Shown here: positions 22,651 through 34,998 of the stretch, piece by piece
How the letters are laid out: every line of letters begins with the position of its first letter
Position numbering within the stretch: position 1 is the first letter of the stretch
From: Opeltia flavorubescens
Lineage: Eukaryota > Ascomycota > Lecanoromycetes > Teloschistales > Teloschistaceae
Assembly: GCA_000442125.1 (NCBI GenBank)
Contig: KE546980.1
Span: 62,001-126,000, forward strand
Length of the DNA: 64,000 bases
Direction: 5' to 3'
Notes under the pieces: generated by a model
Databases searched by the model: none
Seen by the model: the letters and a program-made list of their open reading frames with translations, nothing else
What the model was told of the DNA's origin: nothing
Position numbers and translations under genes: made by a program

Positions 22651-24635
22651 TCCCAGTTCTACTGGCGGAGAGGTAGTCGTGAATGATTTTACGTCTTTGG
22701 GAAGGGAGGCTGAGAAACGTGGTGGATCTCTCTAACGTTTACCGAGATAGGTAAGCTGCTGTGAACGGCGGTAATGATGCAGGTGCGGAAGGTATGTCGA
22801 AGCTCAAGGCCTACTCCAGACAGCGCGGTAATTCCTACATAAGAATATCACATTCGGCATGACAGACGAAATGCATCTGGCATCGAGAAGGCTGTTACTG
22901 GAGTCTGATCTTTCATAGTTCAGGGGTTTAAGCTAAGATGCCGGCTTTGGGTTCCCGGCCTCTCAACCATTTGCCGGGTGCGTAAATTAATGAACTTGAT
23001 ATAGATCATCAAACGAAAGCATCTGATCAAGTCCCATCGGTATACCCTAGTCCCATTTCATCTTCTAAGCATTGCCGAATCTCCCATGTGCTCGACTTTA
23101 CTCGCAGCAGCATCGAATTCTCTGGTCGATGAAAAATAAACATCCCTACCTGCCCTAAGTACTTGGAGCAATGATATGAAGTCAGGTGTGTAAAGTCCTC
23201 CTTCACTCGTGAAAAGGCAGAGTACGCTTCTAAATTTCAAACCAGGCGTGATCTGAGATGTAGTCATCATCGATGGTCATCGCAGTCCTAAATGTAAAAT
23301 CATTTGCCGACAAAGAAGTTATGTTCCCAAACCTGGTTAACATGGATGATACCCTATACATCCTTGGATTCCAAAGGCCCTAAATTTTTGAGAGAACTAA
23401 GCAGTTTGCAAATGAATGGACTCTTGTACAGTTCGGTGTATTGGAAAATCCCTTTTTTTCTGTCGATATAATACATCATGACCTGGCAATTTGAATGAAA
23501 ACAAAACTTATGAAGATCTTTGGCGCTACTATATCTCCCAGCCAAGGCTGGCTTTCTTCTCTATTAAATTGGACGGGGGCTATGCACGGATTGAGTCTAC
23601 AGGACAATAGTTTCAAGAAGCTTTGACTAGCCATACGAGTGAGTATACAAAAGTATGTCGAACAAAAACAAATGTGCCTGTTGGGCGCGGACTCGGACTT
23701 CTATCCCCATGTAAAGCCATTGTATCAAGCGACGTGGTTCTGGCATCTTCCATTGTGCTATCTTTGACGTGATGGACATCAACTTGATTGTGAACAACGG
23801 TCATTGAGGGTCAACGAAATATCTCTCCTCACTCCCTACTTGCATTCGAGACAATAGCCGAAGAATTGCCGACTCCGCAATCCAGCCTTACGGATCTCTA
23901 CTGAATATGCAGCCTTAATTGATTTCATCGAGGAAAAGGACAAGAGCTCGATCTAAAATGGGAAATTATACGGTACAGAGGATGGACGAGATGACAGTCA
24001 AGAAGCTCCTGTGGGATTTGCGGATATCGAAGAAGGTCAAACAGTCGATTTGTCGAGGACATCGTTCGAATTGGTCGCCTTAGGCATTGACGAATGTCCG
24101 ACACTGGTCATACTGGATCCTTATCACAGCCAAATACCCAGACGCACGGCGCAACATCTGCTGCTAGATAAACATCTGTGATGGTCCATGTTTAAGGTAC
24201 TCGATTCAGCGAAGTAGACGCCAAGCACCGGTGCGGAACTTAGCTCCTTGGCAGCTTTCTGCTGACAAATGCTGGCTTTCGTGTTTCAAACTCATCCGGT
24301 ATCTTTGATTGATCGTTTGTTAGACCTGAATTTGCCACATTCATCATCCTCATCTCACCAGTCCAATGACCGGATACTGACTTCGAAGTACAGATCCATG
24401 ACTTCGACAGCTATCCGAGGAGGAACTTATGAACCGATACAGAATGCCGGATGATTCGTCACCGGAATGATAACTACTGACCGTTAATTAGCCCAAACTG
24501 CTTATTGCCAACTTCCTTATCCGACCATCGACCTTAAGCTCTGCCTCACCCAATAGAGAACCCCGGGAAAGCACAGCGCAAAGCTCGGAACAAACGACCC
24601 CAACCGATGCTTCTGCCATAATCTCGGTGAACTTC
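22651..24635. other. intergenic, nothing recognised
   Basis: About 2 kb. Short minus-strand frames at 23058-23270, 23354-23545 and 23613-23804 do not join into a recognisable protein. Confidence 0.5.
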
Positions 24636-26406
24636 ATGCCCGCACATTTGATACAGCTTCATTCCCAAGCATGTCACAACTGTCGACGACAACGCCTAAA
24701 ATGCGACCGATCCCTCCCTCAGTGTTTCAAGTGTCTTCAAAGATCTCAAGAATGCCTAGGCTACGAGCGTCTATTCCGCTGGGGCCAAGGAGTTGCCAGT
24801 CGTGGAAAGATGGCAGGTGTCACGTTCGAGGCGATGGCTAAGCAAGTCTCATCGAGAAGTCCACAAACAGGGCCCCATACCTCCCTTTTGAGCCGAAAAC
24901 CTCTCTATCGAGCGACTGTGCCCTCGCCAAAGGAATCACTAATCGATCCTTTGGTTCAAGATATGGATCCTATGTCAAGAAAATATCTGTCTTACTGTGA
25001 GCTACCTCTAGTTTCTTGCCCAGTTTCTTGGTACCAATTGACGCTCGTATCAAAGTCTCCAGTCGTCTATGCAAAGATCTCGTGCTTTGTGATAGCGCCA
25101 AACAGAATCCTTTCCGTCAGCTAATACCTTTGACGCACCGGCACCCAATCCTCCTCCATATCATTATCGCCAACTCAGCACTGCATATGGCAAATGCAAA
25201 CCAGAAACACCTACCAGGGGACACAACCACTCATCATGTCTCAAACCTGTCACTGTCTTCATGCGCGAGCTCGTCCGCAATTCAAACAACAGAATCCGCG
25301 AATGCTTATCGTGACGCGCTTGTAGCAAAGCAGTGGGCTCTTTGGATGCTCAGATCTGCTTTAACGAGAAATTCTTGGTCAGACATTGATGTGATTCTAG
25401 CCGTGGTGCTCCTCTTCATCGAATTTGAGCTCCTTGATACTGGACACAATGACTGGAGATGCCACATCAACGGCGCAAGAGCAATTATCGCAACTCTAAA
25501 CCTAGCGAACATGTCCACGCAAAATGACCTGAGCCCGCTCCGTAGCTGTCTGATCTCAAATTACTTGGTGTATGTTGGCCAATTTACAACTGCCCGATCC
25601 TCGTCCCACACTTACCTTCCCTGATCTCCTTCCTCACTGATCTATGATAATCTCTGATGAACGTTGACTCAAACGATCCCAGGTTCGACATTCTCGGCTC
25701 AACACTGTCGTCCTCCTCCGTCAGACCAGCAGTCAATGCTACCATTCAAACAAGAAACCTATCGCTACTCCAAGATGCAGAAGGTAATCACTGTTCCTCA
25801 TTCCCAGCAATCCTCCTCCAGCTCCTCCAAACCGGAGCTCGACTATACCCATCATCCACCCATACATCCTCTGCTCTAGCAGAATCCTCCAACAGGCTTG
25901 AGAACCAGCAACAAGCTCTTCACCTGCTCTCCGCCGCACAATCATTCGACCCAATTATTTGGGCGGCAGAGCTTCAACAACGCTCGCCCACCACCCACCT
26001 CCCGCACCGTATACATGTCGCTTCCGCGCACCGCGCCGCTGTGTGTATCTATTTATCGCGTGTCTCATTATCTCTTGACCTTACTACTCAGCTCTCATTC
26101 GACTTTAAGTCATTGGTAGCAGATATCATAAGTCACCTCTCGTTCATCCACCAGAGTGATGCTATGTTCACAGCAACTACATGGCCAGCTTTCATCGCCG
26201 GCGCAGAGACCAACGATGTCGGAAGCCAGACATGGGTGAAGAGGAGATTTCAAGTGTTGTGGAAGGTGGAACCTTGGGGTCTTATCCGAAATGGGTTGGG
26301 CGTGTTGGAGAATATATGGGCGGAGAAGAGGAGTATGGACGGGAAACGCGACTGTGACTGGCTGAGGAGTCTAAGAGCCAAAGGCGTTGACTGGCTCATC
26401 ATTTGA
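24636..26406 (+). CDS. Zn2Cys6 transcription factor, acriflavine-sensitivity-control (acr-2)-like
   Basis: Exons 24636-24996, 25056-25569 and 25683-26406 join in phase to 532 residues (introns 59 and 113 bp). The N-terminus has a binuclear zinc cluster: six Cys from residue 13 with spacing 2-6-6-2-6 (CHNCRRQRLKC...CFKCLQRSQEC). After a basic linker comes DPMSRKYLSYFSSRLCKDLV, then NPFRQLIPLTHRHPILLHII, IANSALHMAN, LVAKQWALWMLRSAL, GHNDWRCHINGARAIIATL and NYLVFDILGSTL. This order matches the fungal_trans_2 regulators related to Neurospora acr-2. The gene ends 155 bp before the stop of a convergent MFS drug transporter, which it may regulate (inference). A nuclear DNA-binding protein is expected. 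Confidence 0.85.
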
Positions 26407-26561
26407 GGTACTGGTAAGCACACACGCGACCTTTGAGATGTATAACTCAATACTGTGCTTCGCCAGAGACTCAGATCGACGTCAGCACCGTCCCGTCGAC
26501 GTATCGACAGAGCCTGTTGACCGACACCTGTTGCTACCAGCAAGACTCCGCCGAGGGGATC

Positions 26562-28301
26562 TCACAGCCGTACCAAACTACCATCATCTCCACACCTTCG
26601 TCCATGCCCGCCTGCTTCTTCTTTCGCCTCTCGCACCAACTGTTCCTTTTCATCCGCCGTCAAATCACTCGTCGCCTTTGGTACCTTTCCCCAGGCGGCC
26701 ATCAGCACCAAACTCACCGCCCCCGCCCCGACACCAAACCAAAACGTATTCTTATAGCTCTTCCCCAACCCCACCTCCCCAAACGTCGCCGACTGCACGA
26801 TATCTGCCAACCCAAGTGTAAGCGCCACGCCCAGCTGGAGCACAGAGTTGATCACACCCCCTGCTAAACCCTGCTGTTCCGAAGGGACAACTGTGGTCAC
26901 GAAGACAGTCATCAAAATGGTAGCGAGATCGATGCCAATGGTGCTAAAGATCACGGCCGGAAATATCCACGCCCAGTAATTTCCGCCAACAGGAATGAGT
27001 GCGAGCAACAGCTGCGACCCTACTGCTCCCAGCCCGGAGATGATCAGAAGCACTCGCCCGGGGATCAAATGGAGGATCAAGCCCTCGAGGACGCTGAGAA
27101 GAAGTCCCGCAACGCCAAGGGGGACATACCATGCCACAACGAGGAGAGGGGACGCGCCCATGATGTTTTGGAAATAGAGCGTACCATAGACGGAGAAGAT
27201 TCCCCAAGTACCGTAGAGGAGGAGGAGCGCTATGAGAAGAGGTGTCATGGATGGGGTTGTAGTGAAGAATGACGCGGGAAGGAGCGGAGAGGGCGCGATA
27301 CGCGCTTCGATAAAGATGAAGGCGAGGAGAGAGAGGAGGCCGAGGAAGAAGCAGACAAGTATGTATGGTGTGCGCCACCCTGAAGGAGCATGCGCCGACT
27401 GGGTGATGGCGAAGACAATAAGAGTAAGGCTGACGATGATGGCAAGGGCGCCAGGATAGTCCATCTTAATCTCACCGGCAGAACCTTCTTTCCTCGCCGG
27501 GCCCCTCGGGATGGAAAACGTCGCGCTCACGAGCGTGACAGCGGCAAGAGCACCCCCGATCCAGAAATAGAACCCCCAGCGCAGGTACTGACCCACTACA
27601 CCCGCGACCGCAATACCCCCGAAGAATCCAAAAACGGCTGAAGTCCCATAGATAGCAAACACCAGATTCTTCCTCGGGCCCGGTCGATAAAGAGAACCCA
27701 TGAGCATCACCCCGGAGGGCAAAATAGCAGACGCCCCCAATCCCTGCAGCGCGCGACAAATATCCAGCATCAAAGGCGTCGTACTAAATCCCGCAATAAC
27801 ACTCCACACCACCAACCACGCCAATCCCCCCAGGAAAACCGGTTTCCCCCCAAACATATCCCCAAGACGGCCGAACACGAGTAGCGTACTTGCAATCACA
27901 AGCGAGAAAGCTGTAGCAGGCCACACGCTCGACGCTTGTGGGATGTTGAGCTCCTTGATGAGGGTGGGAAGGATGACGGTGAAGCCGGAGACGAAGAACT
28001 CGGTCAGGAATTGGGACATTATTATGCTGAAGACGAAGATGGATTCGCGCCAGAGGGTGGGGAAGGTAGGAGGGCGTTGGCGGCCGAGACGTTCTATGCG
28101 GGTTTGGAGGGGCTCATCATCGGTTGGCGGGGAGGATGTGTCCTCAGAAAGAAGAAGGGTGGGTAAAGGAGTATTGGGAGTCGGTGCATGGGCATTTGGA
28201 GCGGAGATGCTGAGACTGAGGGTTCTTGGTGGCAGGGGAGAGGGGGTTGAATGATTCCGAGAGGTTTGAGGCGTTATCGAGGGGGACAACGTTCGGGGCA
28301 T
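26562..28301 (-). CDS. MFS drug:H+ antiporter, 14-TM (DHA2/DHA14) type
   Basis: Single exon of 579 residues, starting at an ATG that precedes a Ser/Pro-rich cytosolic N-terminus of about 90 residues. The membrane part has about 14 hydrophobic segments. Motif A in the 2-3 loop reads GRLGDMFGGKPVFLGGL. RALQGLGASAILPSGVMLMG matches motif B. The motif C region is YGTSAVFGFFGGIAVAGVVG. The C-terminal half keeps EQQGLAGGVINSVLQLGVAL, typical of the ATR1/aminotriazole-resistance-like branch. It probably exports toxic compounds across the plasma membrane with proton exchange. It is convergent with the acr-2-like regulator, so the pair may form a resistance module. Confidence 0.9.
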   Translation of the reverse strand: MPRTLSPSITPQTSRNHSTPSPLPPRTLSLSISAPNAHAPTPNTPLPTLLLSEDTSSPPTDDEPLQTRIERLGRQRPPTFPTLWRESIFVFSIIMSQFLTEFFVSGFTVILPTLIKELNIPQASSVWPATAFSLVIASTLLVFGRLGDMFGGKPVFLGGLAWLVVWSVIAGFSTTPLMLDICRALQGLGASAILPSGVMLMGSLYRPGPRKNLVFAIYGTSAVFGFFGGIAVAGVVGQYLRWGFYFWIGGALAAVTLVSATFSIPRGPARKEGSAGEIKMDYPGALAIIVSLTLIVFAITQSAHAPSGWRTPYILVCFFLGLLSLLAFIFIEARIAPSPLLPASFFTTTPSMTPLLIALLLLYGTWGIFSVYGTLYFQNIMGASPLLVVAWYVPLGVAGLLLSVLEGLILHLIPGRVLLIISGLGAVGSQLLLALIPVGGNYWAWIFPAVIFSTIGIDLATILMTVFVTTVVPSEQQGLAGGVINSVLQLGVALTLGLADIVQSATFGEVGLGKSYKNTFWFGVGAGAVSLVLMAAWGKVPKATSDLTADEKEQLVREAKEEAGGHGRRCGDDGSLVRL

Positions 28302-29542
28302 GATCGGAGGAAAAGGCCGACTGCCTTAATATACATGGAGATGCAGATGCCATCTTTCGAAACTCTTCGGGGGCAAGGGACTTATACTTCTGCTTGAATA
28401 AACTCAATGGCGGCATGTTTTGTAAGATGACGTCCGAGAAGGGGAATGCTAGATGGGTTGGATTTATCAGCTTTTCATTTTGGGCAGACGTTCGTCGAGA
28501 CGTAACCACCGGTTTAGATCCATATGATTGGTCCTTTCGGCATGGAGAATGACGGCTTGGCAGTCTTGTGTCTTGGCTGCCTCTTTGAGATTAGCGCGAC
28601 ATAATGACATGGTTTTCTGGCTAGCTTAAGATTCTCTTCGACGGCAACTACCGCAGCCCTTTTCCTGGCACTATCGTTATGTTTATTTGTATGTCACAAT
28701 CCATCGTTTCCTGGTTTCAGATGGTTCAAATTGATTTCTGCCTCTGGCTCATTTGAAGATTATCTGCCCTGTTTTCCCCAGCGTCCCATCCGAGCACCCG
28801 GCACACGTATATTCGGGCAGTGTACTGACGCTGGACAAGATTTATTTCGTATCTTGTTGGTCTATACATCTGAATAACGCCGTATAACCTCCATGTCGGT
28901 GGATATCATAGCCCCAGTCTGGAAATGAGCAAGATCGGAAGACACTCACTATTATTCATCGCTAACAAACTTTCTCCGAACGGGTGGGAAAAGCCTTTCA
29001 AACCTTCCATTCAACATCACTTTTGCTTACTCGCCTACCTCGCATAATGTTGAACCTTCTTCCAGAGCGTTACTTCTCGCTGTACATGGCCCGTTTTCGT
29101 CCCTGCCCGGTCTGCATCCGTAGGATGGTCCAGAGTACCGAAAAACGTGACTGACTTACTGGCTCGGCTCTGATAGTCATTTTGACTTTCTCCCTATTTT
29201 CGTTATGCGATTTCTTCGATGGCTGGATGAAGGGCGTACCGACAGTGCCCGGAGGACGGTTTTTGACAGGTGCAGGAACCCCTCCGGTGACAGATGCAAA
29301 CCCCGCCTCAGACGTGCAGCTGTAAGTTCAGAGCGGAGTAGAGTCCGTATGCATGTATAAGCATCTTTTCTGACGATTTTCTGGTGACGTGGTCGGCATC
29401 CTTGAGCTTTCATTCTCAGCTGGTTGCGTTATTTTGTCCTTTGGTTTCCTGCGAATATAAATAACACGTTATTCGTTCCCACTGGCATCTCCATTTCGCT
29501 TGGGATCTTCATATTTGTCCATCCAGACTCTTAAAGGTCACC
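28302..29542. other. divergent intergenic region
   Basis: About 1.24 kb between the MFS gene and the lectin gene, which point away from each other, so both promoters should be here. A TATA-like AATATAAATAAC lies at about 29453-29464, some 80 bp before the lectin start. No gene is recognised. Confidence 0.5.
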
Positions 29543-30294
29543 ATGTATATTCCGGAACTTTGCTTGAAATCTCTGCTCGTCTCTGCGGGACTCAGGGCTG
29601 GCTTTGATGGCTCACAAGTCCCTGTCGAAGACCATGGACAGTCCCTTGCAAAATACGAGTTCACCGGCCCTGGTGCCTACCGTATCATCAGTGTGTCCAG
29701 CTCGCTCGCCGTAAGCGTGAGTCCGTCGGATGCCTCTGCCATCGTCTCCGCGTAAGCGAAACTCTCCCCCCATCCCTTCCAGTCTCCGTCAACACGAAAA
29801 AGGACTGATGATGACCCTAGGTCTGTCGCGGACAATGATTTTCTTCAGCGCTGGGTCGTGGCAGATATCGGGCTAGGGCCCAAGAAATACACCATCCTCA
29901 ACTACGGGACAGGGGCAGTCTACACTTCAACCTCGGGTATATATCTCCATTCAAAAATCCCATCAGTCGATCCTGAATCTTACTCCCATTTTTTTGGATC
30001 TAGGGATTGAGACCACAGTCTCCAACTCCACGCCACCGTATGACACCTCGGGCCATTGGTCTCTCGAGGCCGGCAGTACCGAAGGCAAGCCTGTCATGTA
30101 AGTGCATTTCACTCGAGTTCGAGATGATCTGCGTTAACTGACTGTCGATGCGTGGTAGAATCACTAGCATTGGAAGGAAAGACCGAGTGCTCGACCTTTT
30201 CGGTAGTAATCTGGAAGCTGGGACCAAGATCATCACTTGGCCACTCAAGAATCCCTTGAGCCCGAATCAACAATGGTACTTCGAGCGCCTATGA
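29543..30294 (+). CDS. ricin-B-type (beta-trefoil) lectin-like protein
   Basis: Four exons (29543-29751, 29821-29936, 30004-30097, 30159-30294), with introns of 69, 67 and 61 bp, give 184 residues. The product has three similar blocks. Block 1 is GAYRIISVSSSLAVSV...DFLQRWVVADIG, block 2 KKYTILNYGTGAVYTS...SGHWSLEAG, and block 3 ITSIGRKDRVLDLFGSNLE...NQQWYFERL. The terminal Q-x-W (QQW) and QRW are the diagnostic beta-trefoil repeats. The introns fall in or near the blocks. There is no strong signal peptide (MYIPELCLKSLLVSAGLRAG is only weakly hydrophobic), so a cytosolic lectin is possible. Such small fungal lectins often bind glycans of grazers or hosts; the ligand here is unknown. Confidence 0.75.
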
Positions 30295-32283
30295 TGATCC
30301 CTCTATCATCTTTGTAGTGAAGGAGTAGTTTTCAGTGAGAAAACAGTCTTTGCCGCTGAGGAAGTGACTGAGAGCTGAAACTTATCTGGACAAGGAAATG
30401 TTGATGTAACGGATGAGTGGGTTTAGCTTGGTTTCCCTTCCTTAATTTCTAGTATTTCAGTGCTACATCCAGTGCCCATCAACCTCACGTATAAGTCTAT
30501 GTTGTTCATGGTCCACTATATCATACAGCGGTTATTCATCGCTCCTTCCGCCGAGGATCTAGACTTTCGACAAAAGTTCCCCAGTACGTGGTTCGACTTC
30601 TTTTGCCCGACCCTCTCCAGAATGTAGATGCACCATGATGGGGTTTGACTTTCACGTACGTGAGAGTATCCCCCATTCCCCGATTATCTGCATTGCATCA
30701 TTCATGCTACCGTATTTACGCTTCCAAAATGATGCTACGCAAATGGAATTCTAACGAAATCAATCCGTGGGCTTTACCATTCGTCAGGTCTTCGGTAGTA
30801 GCAATATAGTCAACGAAATCTGCATCATAAGTTCCAGCTACTACATTAATCTATTAGTAGCCAAAAATCAAATCCCCAACGCAAACAGCCCTCACTTATA
30901 CAGAAAGAGGGCACGTCTTACTATTAATAAGAGCGCATAGACTGTGAAAGAGTGACTGGAGCGGAAATCAACAGCAGCAACCGTATACTTACAGCCCCAG
31001 CTTCAGATTGAGCTAACAACTCAAGATTGGAGAGACCGATTCAATCATCTCTGAGTACTTTTAATGACGAAATGCACACGGGTTTCGGAATTGGGGGAGG
31101 GGGGGGGGGGGGTCGAGCACCAGTCTTCGTCCTATTCCAGCCCCCTATGTGTTTTTCGGCATATGTATACAAGAACCCCGCCAGTATGTAATGCGGAACT
31201 TTTCGAGTCGAGACGAAGAGCTTTACTATACGCTGATGGCTGATACCCGAAGAACATAAGCAACGATGAGGTGATTGAACGAAACTATGCTATAATATGA
31301 CCCGAAACTGAGATAGGGTATCCTGAAGCATACCACAACGATAAAGTCCAAATCACGTCAAACGTTGAGTATCGTCCATCACTTAAATTTCTCGTGTAGA
31401 TGAGAGAAGATTGGAGAGATCATAGCCATTTGACACGCATCACGGCTTGTGTATTGACCTGACGGTAGGGTATGTGTTGCTCGTGATTACCTTCCCCCGG
31501 GGGGATTTCCAGGAGTTACTTTATCGAACGAAAAATCAAAACTCTCAATGCTAGTTTCACTCGACTAAGGCAATGCATTAGGGCATTCATATTCATCCAT
31601 GGTGAATCCAAATCGTTGTTTATATAACGCTGTTGCCATACACCATTGAGAACACCTNTTGCTCTAACGCAGGTATCCTGTTCCAGACACTGGGATGGAA
31701 ATGACGTCGGGGCACTTTTTCGTGCTTGAATGATCTTGTGACATGATGGCGGATGGTCAATGCAACTGGGTATAAACAATTAGAACAGATCTGTGATCTT
31801 GTCTCGTGAGAATCATCCTTCAGGATTGAAGACCTAGGGGAAGGTGGGAAGATGATGATTCTTTGGTATACGTGCCATAAATTGCTGGCTAAGGCAGGCT
31901 GTGGATGAGATTCCAGCTACCAGCAGTACATTCCATAGAAAGAAGGTCACACTTAAAAGAAGATGATGATGATGCAAAGAGTGCCAAAAAATATCAAGAG
32001 CAAGTTTCTAATATTCGGTGTTACAAGTACGTACGAAGCGATTGAAGATGGTAAGCAACATTCAGCTGAAATTCTGTGTGACAGGCGGTAGATCTCATTG
32101 GGCCTAGGCAGTTCGTTGTGGATGTGTCATTTCCATACATATATGACTCGGCAGTCTGAAAAAGAAGAACAACAGAAGCATCCCGCGATGTCTTGTCCAA
32201 ATCTGCTAAATTGAACCTCTTTGAACATTGTAAGCTCCCAGCTCATCATCAATGGTAGGTCAATGGGCATTACTTACTCTGCA
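30295..32283. other. intergenic with a poly-G tract
   Basis: About 2 kb without a recognised gene. It contains a G-rich run at 31093-31112 (five G, one A, fourteen G), a CCCCCGGGGGG palindrome at about 31495-31505 and an N at 31658. Confidence 0.5.
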
Positions 32284-33049
32284 TCATTTCCTGGCCATCG
32301 AGTTCACCTCGATGTTTAGATGATGATCGGTAAAGGCAAGCTTTTGAACGTTCCTCAAGATGGATGCTTCGTTCTTGTTGATCTTGGTTTTGCACATGCC
32401 GGCAAAATTCCTCCTGATGATCTCAAGCGACTCTTCTGCTTTGGCATCGACATCCACCTAAGACAAAAATAGTTGGCGGTTTCTGATGTCAACTTTTGCT
32501 CGTTCTTCATGCTGGCTGAGGATCTCGTTGACATGCGAGACAGTCGGGCCGAAGAACTCGAGTCGCGAAACACACATGCTTGGCGCAATCCAAGCTAATG
32601 CTCCTGATCCAAACTTTAGGGTGGTGTAGAATTGGAAGCCGTGAGGATCGTGGTCTGACATCCAGAGGAATCGGGCTTTCGAGAGCAATGTTTGATCCGC
32701 CAACAAAAAAAGGAACTCTCTGGTTGCAATACATGGGGTGCATATCCAAGTTCCGATTAAATATTGCAGCCCTAGAAGTAAAAGGACAGCGTGAATGGTG
32801 TTGGTGATATGTATCGACGTAAGCATATCCAAAGCCAACCACGCGGATTCTTATCAAGAGACAGGGACTCAATGGACCACGAGGATTGATGAAGACGGTG
32901 TACGATTTTTCATCTCCAGATCCGAGGGTGATGTATGTCCTCTTTTTCAAGTTTTGAACCTTCTCTTGACTCTCGTGAGGCTCTTTTAGATCCGGCACTG
33001 TGTACCCGGGGACAACACTGACGGGTTTACGGTATCTTGTGGACACCAT
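32284..33049 (-). pseudogene. Spo11 / topoisomerase VI subunit A-like Toprim gene, decayed
   Basis: On the minus strand the segment at about 32460-32740 reads CIATREFLFLLAD, then FLWMSDHDPHGFQFYTTLKF, GSGALAWIAP and LEFFGPTVSHV. This matches the Spo11/TopVI-A Toprim core (x-D-x-DP-G--I--T-K-GS followed by W-G). The DxDPxG block is HDPHG here. A C-terminal tail (KAEESLEIIRRNFAG...) follows after a stop or unrecognised intron, and the piece upstream is in another frame. The N-terminal catalytic-Tyr domain is not visible in the sequence up to 34.3 kb. I conclude a relic, or a divergent multi-exon gene I cannot assemble. A role in DNA cleavage is inferred from the fold only. It lies about 5 kb before the UPF1-like helicase and points away from it. 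Confidence 0.55.
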
Positions 33050-34998
33050 ACCAATTTCAGATGATGCAACATTCCTTGAACGTACTGATCGAGATGTTGA
33101 TACATCTTGTCTGCCACTCGCTCCTCCCTCTACTCGTTCTTCGTCTTTTCGGTCACAACGACGCTGCTGACGTGCGCGTAAAGGACATCACAATGTGCTT
33201 TGTAGGACCACCTGTGCTGATCCTTCTTCTTGCTCGATTGGACCATGTTCGGTTGCTTTTGGGAATGATTGAAACGAGAATGGTACCGTGGCAGAAGGAC
33301 AAGGCGTAGAGAATAGCCGGTCACCGATGAAAGCGGGGTAGTAGGGTGGCTCTTGACTGTGTAGCCGAAGACATAACACTGCAAGAGGTTGAGAGGATGC
33401 TGGCACGAGCTCAGCGGAGGAGCTGGTATGGTCACGAGAGCTGTTGTAGAGGCAAAATTGGCGGTGGGTATGGTAGGTATTGGTAGAGGCAATGCCGACT
33501 AGGTAGAACCCGGTGTAGCAAAGGATGAGGTGGTAGACGTTGTGTGAGAGCGATGCAGGAAGTGCTGGAGGCTTCTAAGATGAGGAGCGACTGTCAGCGC
33601 TGGAGTATGTAGCAAAGACGTGGAGAATGGCGCCTGGGGGAGCTATCGTTCAACAAACTTTGCGCGCGCCTGGGACTACACGTGAGCTGAATACCTTAAG
33701 AGAAGGCACATACCATCTCACCAAGGTTTTGACTGAACATCCAGTCCTCAAACACCGGTTTGTTTATGGTCAGCTTTTCCACACCATAGCGACAATATGA
33801 CCCATTCCGTACCGCTGTGGCCACCGCTGGAATTGTTCCACTCTGTTACGGATTCCGTACCCGCGAAGTCTGACGGGCTCATCCTTTCACACGTCGATGG
33901 GGATTTCGATACATCATGTATGCCCATGCTTCTCTGTTGTCCACACATCAACTCCCTGACTCAGCTGATGTCTCTGAGGCGTAATAAAGCCAAAAAGAAA
34001 CGTGGCTCGCATAGCGCTCCGCCGCGAATCAAGTCCACCATCTGCACGTAGCTTCTCACAACAGTTTCCAGCCTTTGTTGTTTCGTACATCGCGCTGCCT
34101 GTTGTTCGAGGAGACCGCTGATACGAGACGATGGTGGCGAAGTGAATAGAGGAGATAGCGCCGGAGAGACAAACAATCGTGGAATCGTCGAAGGAAGGAG
34201 AAGGAAAGAGAGCAGGTGAGCAATGAAGCAGTTGAGAGAGGAGCCGTGGAAGTAGCGAGTTTAGTAGGAAGAGCTGTAGGAGCGTTGTCATCGAAGATAT
34301 TGTAGCTTTTTGCGGTGTCTGAAAAGGCCGGATCAGGTATTGTCATTCGTAGGGAGTTGTCGAAAAGACAGCGGCGGCGGGCTTCGAAGCCATACTGGGA
34401 GACGAAGGAGACTAGCTGCAGAGCGAGTGACGAAGAACACGGCGGTTGGGATCGAGAGTGGAGGGTATAGTAAGGAATAAGCGTAAGTTCGAGTGAAGGT
34501 GTAAAGCAGGCAGCTATTTCGTGATGAGTACTTGCACAGTCAGTGAACCCTTGAAGCTGAGGTGACTGGAGCCGCTACTGGTAGAGGGGCCATACGCTCA
34601 GTAGGACAAGGACAACGCTTGATATACAGTCTCTGTCACGGCATAGAAGGAATTAATGGTAGATGGAACAAAGACTGCAGCCTCAAACCTTCATTTTGAC
34701 ATAGCGTACACTCTGAATTGGAAGACACAAGAGTGGAGCCCTTTACAGTAAATAGCTAAGTCACCATCGAGATCTCGACACCTCGATATGTCTAATCGGA
34801 GTTCGAAGTTCGGACGTAGTGGGTAATCGGTCCTTCTTTCCGTTTCCTTTCTTTTCTTTCCTCCATCGTCATTTATCCTTCCTGGGGCCAGCTATCGTTG
34901 GCTTCGAAACCAAACACCACCACCACTGGACTTCATTTGCTGTATTCAATCCGCAATTTCATTGTCCTCTTTCGCTCACACCTCGTTGATTACTTCGG

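Noticed and set aside
26387-28254. Several plus-strand frames opposite the MFS gene
   Set aside because: They are antisense shadows of a strongly coding transporter frame on the minus strand.
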